From NCBI GenBank assembly GCA_903903205.1, contig CAIUXU010000387.1:1-15642 (forward strand): a DNA stretch of 15,642 nt, written 5' to 3'. Made by a program: the position numbers and the translations under genes. The stretch is from an uncultured Syntrophobacterales bacterium (GTDB lineage: Bacteria > Desulfobacterota > Syntrophia > Syntrophales > UBA5619). Positions 1 through 7,310 of this stretch are shown here, piece by piece (within the stretch, counting starts at the first letter, position 1; every line of letters starts with the position of its first letter). The notes under the pieces are model-generated. The model saw nothing but the letters and a program-made list of their open reading frames with translations. It did not search any database and was not told where the DNA came from.

Positions 1-1
1 C

Positions 2-1795
2 CTCTTCGCGCTCCACCCGCTGCACGTGGAATCCGTGGCCTGGGTGGCGGAAAGAAAAGACGTTCTCTGCACATTTTTTCTGCTGCTGACGATTTTGGCC
101 TATGCGTGGTATGTAAAGATGCCGGGATACAAGAGATACCTGCCTGTTGTCCTGTGCTTTGCCCTGGCGCTTTTGGCCAAACCGATGGTCGTGACACTCC
201 CGTTCGTCCTGCTCCTTCTGGACTACTGGCCGCTGAAAAGGCTGGCCAGCGGTGTCGGGGCAAACCCGGCAAAAAGCGAAGAGAATCCCGCAGCGAAAAG
301 TATCGGCGGCCTCCTCTATGAAAAACTGCCCCTTTTCGCCCTGACGGTCGGCTCGATTCTCGTAACCCTGCTTGCGCAACGGGCCGATATCGTTGCAATG
401 CAGCACCTCCCGCTGCCGCTCCGGATCTCAAATGCCCTGGTTTCTTACTGCGATTATCTCCTCAAGACCCTCTGGCCGATCCCGCTGGCCGTTCTTTATC
501 CCCATCCGGAAGTGATCCCATTCTGGCAGGCGATCGCGGCAGCGCTCATCCTCCTTGCCCTTACAGCGCTGGCGGTCCGGAACGCCCGCAGTCGTCCCTA
601 TCTTCTGGTGGGGTGGCTCTGGTATCTTGGGACGCTCGTTCCCGTCATCGGCATCATCCAGGTCGGCGTGCAGTCGATGGCAGACCGCTATACCTATATC
701 CCGCTGATCGGCATATTCATCGCGGCGGTCTGGCTCCTGCCTGAATGGACCAACCGGCAAGGAGTTCAAAAGTACGTTTTTCCTACCCTGTGGATTGCAA
801 CGGCGGCCTTTCTCTTTACGATGACGCAGTTCCAGCTCGAACATTGGCGGAACAGCAAAGCCCTCTTCAGCCATGCCCTGGCCGTCACGAAGAACAACTT
901 CGTCATGCACACCCACCTGGGCGCGCTCCTGACCGCAGAGGGGAACCTCCTGGATGCGATCTCCCAATACGGGGAAGCCCTCAAGATCCGTCCGGACGAC
1001 CTCGAGGCGAACTACAACCTGGGCAACCTCCTGCTGCGACAGGGAAAGTTCAGGGATGCCCTCCCCTTTTATGGAGCGGCAATCCGCAGCAAACCGGATT
1101 TCGCCCCCGCCCGCAACAATCTGGGGATCGCGCTGGGGCAGAACGGGGAACAGGAGAAGGCGCTGGATCAGTTCCGCGAAGCCGTCCGGCTGGACCCCAG
1201 CTATCAGGAAGCCCGGAACAACCTGGAAATTTCGCTCGCGACGCTGGAAAAAGCCAAAAAACCGACCCTTCCGAAACCTCCCGCCGAGACGGATAAAACC
1301 GGAGAGACCCTGCGGCAAGGTCTCCCCCTAACAGCCGATTCCGAGTTTAAGGCCGGGATAGCCCTTGTGGAAAAGGGCGACCTCGCCGGCGCGATCGACC
1401 GTTTCAAAGCCGCATTGAAGCGCGACCCGAATTTATACGACGCCAACGTCCACCTGGGGCTCTCCCTCGGCCACCAGCGGAATTTCGATGAGGCGATCCC
1501 CTTCTTCAGAAAAGCGATCCAGCTCAATCCGAAGCGCGTCGAAGTTTACAACGGCCTCGGCGTGGCCCTGGCCAGTTCAGGAAAGATCGACGAGGCGATC
1601 GCCCAGTTGAAAACGGCGATCCGGCTTGACCCCCGTTTTGCCAAGGCGCACAACAGCCTCGGCGTCATTCTGGCCAAAAGCGGAAAGATCGAAGAAGGGT
1701 TGTCGCACCTCCAGGAGGCGGTGAGGCTTCAGCCGGATTATCCGGAGGCCAGAAAAAATCTGGAGATCGTGCAAAGCATCAAGGCCGGGAATTGA
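2..1795 (+). CDS. GT-C-like multi-pass membrane protein with C-terminal TPR repeats (5' partial)
   Basis: The reading frame is open to the left edge (from base 2), so the true start lies outside; the GTG at 26 is only the first in-window start codon. About 597 residues are visible. The N-terminal half is hydrophobic with several membrane segments and carries the motif HPLHVESVAWVAERKDVL and a later AKPMVVTLPFVLLLLDYWPL, both hallmarks of TMTC/GT-C-type (DUF1736-like) glycosyltransferase-related proteins. The C-terminal half is soluble: three TPR units, a proline- and lysine-rich linker of about 35-40 residues, then four more TPR units (typical ending: F..AI.L.P). Known TMTC relatives transfer sugars to proteins, but the donor and target here cannot be read. 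It is followed by an AT-rich gap and an unrelated ATPase, so it probably ends its own transcription unit. Family call is firm; function is uncertain. Confidence 0.85.
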   Translation, partial: LFALHPLHVESVAWVAERKDVLCTFFLLLTILAYAWYVKMPGYKRYLPVVLCFALALLAKPMVVTLPFVLLLLDYWPLKRLASGVGANPAKSEENPAAKSIGGLLYEKLPLFALTVGSILVTLLAQRADIVAMQHLPLPLRISNALVSYCDYLLKTLWPIPLAVLYPHPEVIPFWQAIAAALILLALTALAVRNARSRPYLLVGWLWYLGTLVPVIGIIQVGVQSMADRYTYIPLIGIFIAAVWLLPEWTNRQGVQKYVFPTLWIATAAFLFTMTQFQLEHWRNSKALFSHALAVTKNNFVMHTHLGALLTAEGNLLDAISQYGEALKIRPDDLEANYNLGNLLLRQGKFRDALPFYGAAIRSKPDFAPARNNLGIALGQNGEQEKALDQFREAVRLDPSYQEARNNLEISLATLEKAKKPTLPKPPAETDKTGETLRQGLPLTADSEFKAGIALVEKGDLAGAIDRFKAALKRDPNLYDANVHLGLSLGHQRNFDEAIPFFRKAIQLNPKRVEVYNGLGVALASSGKIDEAIAQLKTAIRLDPRFAKAHNSLGVILAKSGKIEEGLSHLQEAVRLQPDYPEARKNLEIVQSIKAGN

Positions 1796-1825
1796 CCCTT
1801 CCTCTCCAAGAATGTAAATTAATAT

Positions 1826-1868
1826 TTGCAAAATAGCTCAAAATATGTAAAGTATAATTAACATATTT
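1826..1868 (+). promoter_or_regulatory. AT-rich promoter region with inverted repeat around a -10 box
   Basis: A perfect TATAAT lies at 1853-1858, inside a 7-bp inverted repeat (AAATATG 1841-1847 and CATATTT 1862-1868). The nearest -35-like hexamer, TTGCAA at 1826-1831, is 21 bases upstream of the -10, which is too far for a standard sigma-70 promoter, so the -35 is uncertain. The repeat could be an operator or just AT-rich chance. The position fits transcription of the ATPase gene starting at 1879. Confidence 0.4.
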
Positions 1869-1878
1869 GAGGTTGCCC

Positions 1879-3090
1879 ATGGAAGAGTTTTTTGCAGAAC
1901 AGGCCCGACTCATTAAAACCGTCGGCGATAAGAAGCGTTATCTCTATGATGCCATTGATCGCGATCTGCGCTGCATCGGAATTCTCGGCGCTCGCGGAAC
2001 GGGCAAGACGACGCTCATGTTGCAAATGGTCAAAGAACACCCCACCGGCGGCAACGCTCTCTATGTTTCCATAGACAGCCCCTACTTTCAGGCTCATGAC
2101 CTGTTCGAATTTGCCCGAACCTTTCATCAGCACGGCGGTGAAGTTCTTTTTGTTGACGAAGTCCATAAGTATCCCGATTGGTCCGTCCATATCAAGGCGA
2201 TCTATGACGGCATTCCCGGTCTGCGGGTTGTATTCACAGGATCGAGCCTTCTCAAGATTGCCAAACAGAAAGGTGACTTAAGCCGCCGGGCCGTCATTTA
2301 TCATCTACACGGCATGTCGTTTCGGGAATATATCAATTTTACAAGACAGACGACATTTACACCTTTTTCACTCGAAGCTATCCTGGCAGATCACCAGGCG
2401 CTGGCAACGGATATTTGCCGGGACTTGAAAATCCTGCGTTTATTTAAACAGTACCTGCAGGCCGGTTATTACCCCTTCTTCCTGGAAGGGGAAAACTATT
2501 ACCGGCTGAGACTCAGAGAGGTCATCAACCATATTCTGGAGGTGGACCTTCCCTATATCAGCAGCATTGAAATCCGGCAGATCGCCAAGATCAAGAAACT
2601 TCTCTATATGCTTGCCGTAACCTTGCCATTTGCACCCAATATCGTAAAGCTTGCGGAAGCAACGGAAATCTCACGACCAAAGCTGTATGAATATCTCGAA
2701 CATCTCCAGGATGCCAAGCTTCTCAATCTATTGAGGCGACGGGGAAGAGGTTATGCGATCCTAACCAAACCGGACAAAATTTATCTGGAAAATGGTAACC
2801 TGATGCATGCCATTGCAGAGAATATGAATACCGGAACACTCCGGGAGCTCTTCTTTGTAAATCAGCTACGCAATGCGTTTTCAGCCCATCCCGCCCTGCT
2901 CGACGCGACAGTCGAACTTACCGACAGGGGTGACTTTATGGTAAAATCAATGTTTACCTTTGAAATCGGCGGTAAATCAAAAACATACAATCAAATCAGC
3001 GATATAAGTAACAGCTTCATTGCCGCCGATGACATTGAAACCGGCTTCGGAAACAAAATACCATTGTGGCTGTTCGGCTTTCTCTATTAA
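1879..3090 (+). CDS. AAA+ ATPase of the DUF4143 / archaeal-type ATPase family
   Basis: A 403-residue soluble protein of the AAA_14/DUF4143 family. Walker A GARGTGKTT is at residues 37-45 and Walker B VLFVDEVHKYPDW at 89-101; FTGSS follows as the sensor-1-like strand. The C-terminal part contains the DUF4143 endonuclease-like region and ends in GFGNKIPLWLFGFLY, the usual family terminus, so the gene is complete. I chose ATG 1879 because GAGG at 1869-1872 sits 6 bases ahead; a TTG at 1867 would overlap that site. Members are widespread, scattered among bacteria and archaea and often horizontally acquired; their cellular role is poorly known. The region is visibly richer in A+T than the flanking metabolic genes, which supports acquisition. 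There is no toxin or nuclease partner beside it, so it looks like a single-gene insert. Confidence 0.9.
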   Translation: MEEFFAEQARLIKTVGDKKRYLYDAIDRDLRCIGILGARGTGKTTLMLQMVKEHPTGGNALYVSIDSPYFQAHDLFEFARTFHQHGGEVLFVDEVHKYPDWSVHIKAIYDGIPGLRVVFTGSSLLKIAKQKGDLSRRAVIYHLHGMSFREYINFTRQTTFTPFSLEAILADHQALATDICRDLKILRLFKQYLQAGYYPFFLEGENYYRLRLREVINHILEVDLPYISSIEIRQIAKIKKLLYMLAVTLPFAPNIVKLAEATEISRPKLYEYLEHLQDAKLLNLLRRRGRGYAILTKPDKIYLENGNLMHAIAENMNTGTLRELFFVNQLRNAFSAHPALLDATVELTDRGDFMVKSMFTFEIGGKSKTYNQISDISNSFIAADDIETGFGNKIPLWLFGFLY

Positions 3091-3104
3091 TAACCAGATT
3101 TTTC

Positions 3105-3132
3105 TTGACAAGGGGAAGGGACTTCTTTACAC
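3105..3132 (+). promoter_or_regulatory. possible sigma-70 promoter of the TetR-acyl-CoA dehydrogenase operon
   Basis: A perfect -35 hexamer TTGACA is at 3105-3110. The best placed -10 candidates (TTTACA 3126-3131 or TTACAC 3127-3132, spacing 15-16) are weak matches. Transcription would begin just ahead of the palindrome at 3143-3162, as expected if that palindrome is a repressor site. The -10 assignment is uncertain. Confidence 0.45.
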
Positions 3133-3142
3133 AGGAAAAAAC

Positions 3143-3162
3143 ATGATTGACCAGTCAGTCAT
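3143..3162 (+). promoter_or_regulatory. palindromic operator, probably for the adjacent TetR regulator
   Basis: ATGATTGACCAGTCAGTCAT is an imperfect palindrome: 16 of 20 positions agree with its own reverse complement (pattern ATGAnTGACnnGTCAnTCAT). Bases 3144-3161 match 13 of the 16 defined positions of the Bacillus FadR operator consensus TGAATGANTANTCATTCA, as I remember it. It lies between the putative promoter and the TetR gene, about 70 bases ahead of its start, the usual place for an autoregulatory site. The binding protein is inferred from position and protein similarity. Confidence 0.7.
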
Positions 3163-3230
3163 ATCGGTGCCAACAGCAACATGTTCCCGTCGTTTCAGTG
3201 CCTTTTACATGTAAGATCCGCTAGGGGCCT

Positions 3231-3836
3231 ATGGGCGAGAAGAACAGACCAAAAAGAGAGATCATCCTGAAAGCGGCCATCAAGGTCTTTGCTGAGAAGG
3301 GTTATCATTCGAGCCGCACCGCCGATATTTCCAGCGAGGCAGGTGTCGCGTATGGTTCCCTCTATCATTACTTTCAAAGCAAGGACGACATTCTGCTCTC
3401 CATTTTCAGGGAGCGCTGGCAACTCCTCCTGGACAAAGTTAAAAAAATCCGGGAAACCCTGACGGAACCGGGAGAGATGATCCTGACGATTATCGATTAT
3501 ATCTTCCGAAGCTACCAGAGCGACCCAGGCATGATGAAGGTTCTCATCATGGATGTACCCAGGCATGCGCAGTTTTATTCCCCCGAGAACTGGGTTTTAT
3601 ACAACGCCTTCTTCAAGGAGCTGGCAGAAATCTTCCGCGAGGGACAAGAACGGGGTCTTTACGTGAACAATGTCTCCCCGCTCATCGCCTCTTACGCCAT
3701 CTACGGTGCTGTCGATACAACAATCCGCCAATACGTTTACAACCCCGAGTTCAACGACGATGAGTTTCCACTGGAAAAGGCCAGAGGGCAGATCGTGCAA
3801 ATCCTCAAAGGAGGATTTGCCGTGAGGGAGGCTTAA
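3231..3836 (+). CDS. TetR/AcrR-family transcriptional regulator, FadR-like
   Basis: A 201-residue TetR-family repressor of normal length. The N-terminal helix-turn-helix spans about residues 29-48 (TADISSEAGVAYGSLYHYF), followed by SKDDILLSIF. The N-terminal region resembles Bacillus FadR (YsiA), a repressor of fatty-acid degradation that is released by long-chain acyl-CoA; this comparison is from memory. The C-terminal ligand domain (residues ~60-200) is all-helical, as expected. Start ATG 3231 follows AGGGG at 3223-3227, a short 3-base spacing, so translation may be modest. A FadR-type palindrome sits upstream, and the stop codon abuts the acyl-CoA dehydrogenase start with no gap, so the pair is co-transcribed. 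It probably represses its own operon in the absence of an acyl-CoA ligand; it may also control the beta-oxidation operon downstream, though no second copy of the palindrome was seen there. Confidence 0.93.
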   Translation: MGEKNRPKREIILKAAIKVFAEKGYHSSRTADISSEAGVAYGSLYHYFQSKDDILLSIFRERWQLLLDKVKKIRETLTEPGEMILTIIDYIFRSYQSDPGMMKVLIMDVPRHAQFYSPENWVLYNAFFKELAEIFREGQERGLYVNNVSPLIASYAIYGAVDTTIRQYVYNPEFNDDEFPLEKARGQIVQILKGGFAVREA

Positions 3837-5639
3837 ATGGGGCAGAACTTTTACAAGCGGGATGATCGGGACGTTCGGTTTGTGCTGCACGAGCAGTTGG
3901 GAATCGAGCGGTTGCTGGATCTGGAACCCTATCGGGATTTTACCCGTGACGATTTCGAGATGATTCTTTCCCAGGCGCAGCGGATCGCCGCGGGCGTGAT
4001 CGCACCGACATTTCAGGACGGGGACCGTGAGGGGTGCCGTTTTGAAGGGGGGCGGGTATTTGCGCCACGCTCTTTTCACGAGGGATGGAAGGTCTTTCGG
4101 GAAGGGGGGTGGTTTGCGCTTGCCGCCCAGCCCGATTACGGCGGCCAGGGACTTCCCCTGGTCGTGGCCGAAGCCGCCCAGGAATTCTTCATGAGCGCCA
4201 ACTTCGCCTTCTGCTGCTACTCCGGAATGGGCGCGGGAAGTGGTGGAATGATCGAGCGCCATGGGACGGACCTTCAACGTCGTATGTTTGTGACGAAGAT
4301 GTACGACGGCACGTGGAGTGGAAGCATGTGCCTGACAGAACCGGGTGTCGGGTCAGACGCGCACATGGTTGCCGTCAAGGCGGTTCCGGACGGCGATGAT
4401 TATCTGATTGAGGGGACGAAGATATTCATTACCTCGGGTGAGCATGATCTGGTGGAGAACATCATTCATCTTGTCATTGCCCGGATTGAAGGAGCGCCGG
4501 CGGGCGCGAAAGGCGTCTCGCTGTTTGCAGTGCCAAAGATCCGGGTCAACGAAGATGGCGCCCTGGGCGAGGCAAACGATCTGGCCTGCATCGGGATAGA
4601 ACACAAGATGGGCCTCAAAGGTTCGGCGACATGTGTCATGAACTTTGGGGAGAACAAAAAGTGCAGAGGCCACCTGATCGGTCAGCCGGGCATGGGGTTG
4701 GCGTATATGTTCGATATGGTGAACATCGCCCGGATGGCGGTAGGACTGGAGTCGGTTGCCTTTGGAGCAAATATTTACGCCAACTGCCTGGCCTATGCGA
4801 AGGAACGCGTTCAGGGGGTTCCGTTTGGTAAAAAGGGTAATCGGGTGCGGATTGTGGAGCATGCGGATGTGCGGCGGATGCTCATGAACCTGAAGGCCCT
4901 GACGGAAGGGATGCGGGCGCTGGTGTACCGGTCCTATTTTATGGAAGACATTGCAAACTTCTCGCCATCAGAGGAGGAGCGGGCAAAGGCAAAAGGCCGT
5001 GTCGAACTGCTGACGCCGCTCGTGAAGGCCTACTGTTCGGACAGGATCTTCGAGATGGGTCGCGATGGGATTCAGATCCTCGGAGGATATGGTTTTACGC
5101 AGGAATACCCGGTGGAGCAGTACACGCGCGATTGCAAAATTTTATCGATATGGGACGGCACCAACTATATCCAGTCGGTGGATCTTGTTGTCCGGAAACT
5201 GGCGATGGAAGGCGGAAAAGTATTTCTGGCCTGGGTGGAAGAGGTCCGGCAGTTTACCCATACAAACCGGTCGCATCAGGATTTTTCACCGGAAATGGGT
5301 CTTTTGGGGGAAGCGGTGGAGACGCTGATGGAGATGAGTACGCTCTATCAAAGCTACTTCCGGGAGGGGAGGCAGGCGCTGGTTCCCCTGACGGCGACAC
5401 GCTTTCTGGACTGCATGGCCGAGGTCGCCATCGGTCACCTGCTGCTGGATCAGGGTGTGATTGCCGCCGACAGGCTTGGCCAGGGCAACTGCGGTGAGCA
5501 GGACGTCTGCTTTTACCGGGGAAAAATTGAGATGGTGCGGTACTACGCCCGGAACATACTTCCGCAACTCTTCGGCAGGGCGCGGATCATCCGAATGGAG
5601 GATACCTCCGTCACCGATATTGAGGAAAATTGCATGTAA
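3837..5639 (+). CDS. FadE-type acyl-CoA dehydrogenase (about 600 residues)
   Basis: Flavin-dependent alpha,beta-dehydrogenation of an acyl-CoA, the first beta-oxidation step, passing electrons to ETF. The 600-residue length matches the long subfamily with an extra C-terminal helical domain (as in DmdC-like and FadE-like enzymes), not the ~380-residue short-chain type. The flavin/substrate motif CLTEPGVGSD is at residues 165-174 and the GGYGFTQEYPVEQYTRD motif lies shortly before the active-site loop. In that loop the sequence reads IWDGTNYIQS: Asp440 stands where MCAD and DmdC-type enzymes have the catalytic Glu (IYEGT). The ATG directly follows the TetR stop codon and uses the GGGAGG inside the TetR tail as ribosome site, so translation is coupled. 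Substrate range cannot be read. The family call is firm. Confidence 0.95.
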   Translation: MGQNFYKRDDRDVRFVLHEQLGIERLLDLEPYRDFTRDDFEMILSQAQRIAAGVIAPTFQDGDREGCRFEGGRVFAPRSFHEGWKVFREGGWFALAAQPDYGGQGLPLVVAEAAQEFFMSANFAFCCYSGMGAGSGGMIERHGTDLQRRMFVTKMYDGTWSGSMCLTEPGVGSDAHMVAVKAVPDGDDYLIEGTKIFITSGEHDLVENIIHLVIARIEGAPAGAKGVSLFAVPKIRVNEDGALGEANDLACIGIEHKMGLKGSATCVMNFGENKKCRGHLIGQPGMGLAYMFDMVNIARMAVGLESVAFGANIYANCLAYAKERVQGVPFGKKGNRVRIVEHADVRRMLMNLKALTEGMRALVYRSYFMEDIANFSPSEEERAKAKGRVELLTPLVKAYCSDRIFEMGRDGIQILGGYGFTQEYPVEQYTRDCKILSIWDGTNYIQSVDLVVRKLAMEGGKVFLAWVEEVRQFTHTNRSHQDFSPEMGLLGEAVETLMEMSTLYQSYFREGRQALVPLTATRFLDCMAEVAIGHLLLDQGVIAADRLGQGNCGEQDVCFYRGKIEMVRYYARNILPQLFGRARIIRMEDTSVTDIEENCM

Positions 5640-5680
5640 AGTCGTATCCAACAGTATCATTATGAACCCGAAAGGCGAGA

Positions 5681-6565
5681 ATGCCTCTTTCTAGACCGCA
5701 AGAACCTTGGTCGGCTGAAGAACCCGGACCTGATGCCTGCCGTCGCACACATCCGCTGCTTCTGAACAGACGCCGGAGATCGGTGCGATGCCCGGGCTTC
5801 CTGGGTGCGCGTGTGCAGGGTGGCTCTACCGGCATGTCCAGTTCGGCCGGCGTGGGGGACTGTCTGCTTCTCGATTTTTCAAAGGGCTTCTTCGCTGTGG
5901 CCGACGGATCGGACCGCAATCCTTCAGCGTCGCGTGAATTTATAGGAATGTTTGCGAAAATGCTGGCGGACAACAAAGCGCTGTCGGCAGACGGCGTCTA
6001 TCGGGATTCGGAAATAACGGCCCTGAAGGATCAATTTATCTCAGATGCCGAGCAACTGCTCGTGACATTTTCCTTTCGCGATAGCTGCACTTTCACCGGA
6101 ATCCTGCTCCTGAGAACCATGGGAAGCATGTTCGCAGTCATTTTGCATACAGGGGACAGCCTCCTGATCTCCTGCAACCTGCGCACAAGAGACGCCTTTC
6201 AATTTACAAAAAACAATTTCTGGATGGTAGGGCGTTCGCAACATTATTTTCAGACGGGAGAGCTGCCAGTCAATCCCGACACCCGTCTTTTGCTGGCGAC
6301 GGACGGCATTGGAGAAATCCCCATCCCCGCCGGCATGAGCAGGGAGAATCACATGCTCGGCCTTTTTGCCACAGAAAGGATCGAGGAAATTCCCGACCAT
6401 CTCCTCGATTCCGGTGAATCCGCTGGATCGACTCGGGATGATATAGCAATCATCGCCATGGACCCTTTTTCCATGCCGGTTCAATCTGAATCTTTCATCC
6501 TTGGAGGTACGTCAGACCTTGAAGAAAGGGCCTTTCAGAACAATGTCAGTGAGACAGTAAAATGA
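5681..6565 (+). CDS. PP2C/SpoIIE-like protein phosphatase (metal-dependent fold)
   Basis: A 294-residue protein with the main PP2C-superfamily landmarks: VGDCLLLDF then FAVADGSD (residues 58-78), HTGDSLL (156-162), LLLATDGIGE (203-212) and STRDDIAIIAMD (250-261). These correspond to the metal-binding Asp-Gly, GDS, SDG and DN/DD positions of PP2C enzymes, so it is probably an active Mn/Mg-dependent Ser/Thr phosphatase. No sensor or membrane domain is present. ATG 5681 has a weak AAAGGCGAG ahead of it; an internal ATG at 5834 would start just before the conserved core but lacks a ribosome site, and the arginine-rich first 50 residues are poorly conserved-looking, so the start is uncertain. Its stop codon overlaps the ATG of an 11-codon frame leading to the PHP gene. 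Its target is unknown; the family call is likely. Confidence 0.75.
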   Translation: MPLSRPQEPWSAEEPGPDACRRTHPLLLNRRRRSVRCPGFLGARVQGGSTGMSSSAGVGDCLLLDFSKGFFAVADGSDRNPSASREFIGMFAKMLADNKALSADGVYRDSEITALKDQFISDAEQLLVTFSFRDSCTFTGILLLRTMGSMFAVILHTGDSLLISCNLRTRDAFQFTKNNFWMVGRSQHYFQTGELPVNPDTRLLLATDGIGEIPIPAGMSRENHMLGLFATERIEEIPDHLLDSGESAGSTRDDIAIIAMDPFSMPVQSESFILGGTSDLEERAFQNNVSETVK

Positions 6566-6597
6566 ACAAAATCGTTAGCAAATATTTGGAATCGTAA
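6562..6597 (+). other. 11-codon reading frame overlapping the phosphatase stop (possible coupling peptide)
   Basis: ATG at 6562 overlaps the TGA of the phosphatase gene in an ATGA arrangement and reads MNKIVSKYLES before a TAA at 6595-6597. That stop lies next to the AAGGG likely used by the following gene. It may only relay ribosomes between the two genes, or be chance. No function is assigned. Confidence 0.25.
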
Positions 6598-6609
6598 GGG
6601 AAACGACGA

Positions 6610-7251
6610 TTGGAAATGGACCTGCACATCCACACGAACCGCTACTCCGGCTGCAGCAACATCCAGCCCGCTTCGCTGCTGCGGAAGTCGCGGGAAGCCG
6701 GGCTGGACGGCATCGCGCTGACGGAGCACGGCATCCGCTGGTCCGATGACACCCTCCGGGAGCTGACGGAAAAAGGCGCAGATGAAGGTCTTCTGGTGCT
6801 CTCCGGCCAGGAGGTCGCCTGCTACAGCCGGCGGGGGGAATTCCAGGGGGAGTTCCTGGTGTTCGGATATTTCAATAGTCTCGGGTCCAGCCGCTCGCTG
6901 GAGGAAATTCTGGAAATCGTTCATGATGCGGGGGGGGTTGTCATTGCCGCGCATCCCTTCAAGAAAATCCCCCCGGAAGGGTGTTTTTACGGAATGGGGA
7001 TGCGCATTTACGATTATGATCTCGATGGGCTGGAGGTGGCGCATCCATCCTACGATCAGGAGAGCACAAAACTTGCGGAAGAGGCCATGCGGAAAAAGGG
7101 CATCGCCGGTATCGGCTGCAGCGATGCCCACGACCTCCGGTTTGTCGGCGCATGCAGGACCGTATTGGACGACGCCATTGTTGATATGAAAGGCCTGTGC
7201 GACGCCATCCGGGCCCGCCGTGTTCGGCCTCGCTCCTTGCGAGGACTCTGA
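6610..7251 (+). CDS. PHP-domain metal-dependent phosphoesterase
   Basis: A 213-residue single-domain PHP protein. All the metal-ligand motifs are present in order: DLHIHT (residues 4-9), TEHG (38-41), GQE (66-68), AAHP (113-116) and SDAH (171-174), matching the trinuclear metal site of PHP phosphoesterases such as YciV/RNase AM- and histidinol-phosphatase-like enzymes. An active hydrolase of phosphoesters is likely; the substrate (nucleotide, sugar phosphate or RNA end) cannot be told. The start is either TTG 6610, with AAGGG 9 bases ahead, or ATG 6616 two codons later; an in-frame TAA at 6595 rules out anything longer. It follows the phosphatase by 44 bases and probably shares its transcript. 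Its stop codon lies just after a possible terminator hairpin. Its place between beta-oxidation genes does not reveal a metabolic link. Confidence 0.88.
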   Translation: MEMDLHIHTNRYSGCSNIQPASLLRKSREAGLDGIALTEHGIRWSDDTLRELTEKGADEGLLVLSGQEVACYSRRGEFQGEFLVFGYFNSLGSSRSLEEILEIVHDAGGVVIAAHPFKKIPPEGCFYGMGMRIYDYDLDGLEVAHPSYDQESTKLAEEAMRKKGIAGIGCSDAHDLRFVGACRTVLDDAIVDMKGLCDAIRARRVRPRSLRGL

Positions 7252-7258
7252 TTTTTTT
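7228..7258 (+). terminator. possible intrinsic terminator at the end of the PHP gene
   Basis: CCTCGC (7228-7233) and GCGAGG (7239-7244) form a perfect 6-bp stem with a 5-base loop. A run of seven T residues follows at 7252-7258, but seven bases separate stem and T-run, so termination may be partial. The hairpin overlaps the last codons of the PHP gene and would separate it from the beta-oxidation operon. Confidence 0.45.
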
Positions 7259-7274
7259 CATGCGGTCAGCGGAA

Positions 7275-7289
7275 GGAACGTTTTGTTCC
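7275..7289. promoter_or_regulatory. 15-bp inverted repeat upstream of the beta-oxidation operon
   Basis: GGAACGTTTTGTTCC has two perfect 5-bp arms (GGAAC 7275-7279, GTTCC 7285-7289). It lies between the possible terminator and the first gene of the operon. It could be an operator, a leader hairpin, or chance. No clear -35/-10 pair was found in this 59-base gap. Confidence 0.3.
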
Positions 7290-7310
7290 AGGAAAAGGAG
7301 TGACAGGTTG

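Noticed and set aside
428..1318. A 296-codon open frame on the - strand
   Set aside because: It mirrors the membrane/TPR gene, and the repeated TPR coding makes antisense frames stay open. No independent ribosome site or motif was seen.
3179..3212. Two copies of ACATGT upstream of the TetR gene
   Set aside because: Each is only a 6-base palindrome, and the spacing gives no clear operator symmetry. Chance is likely.
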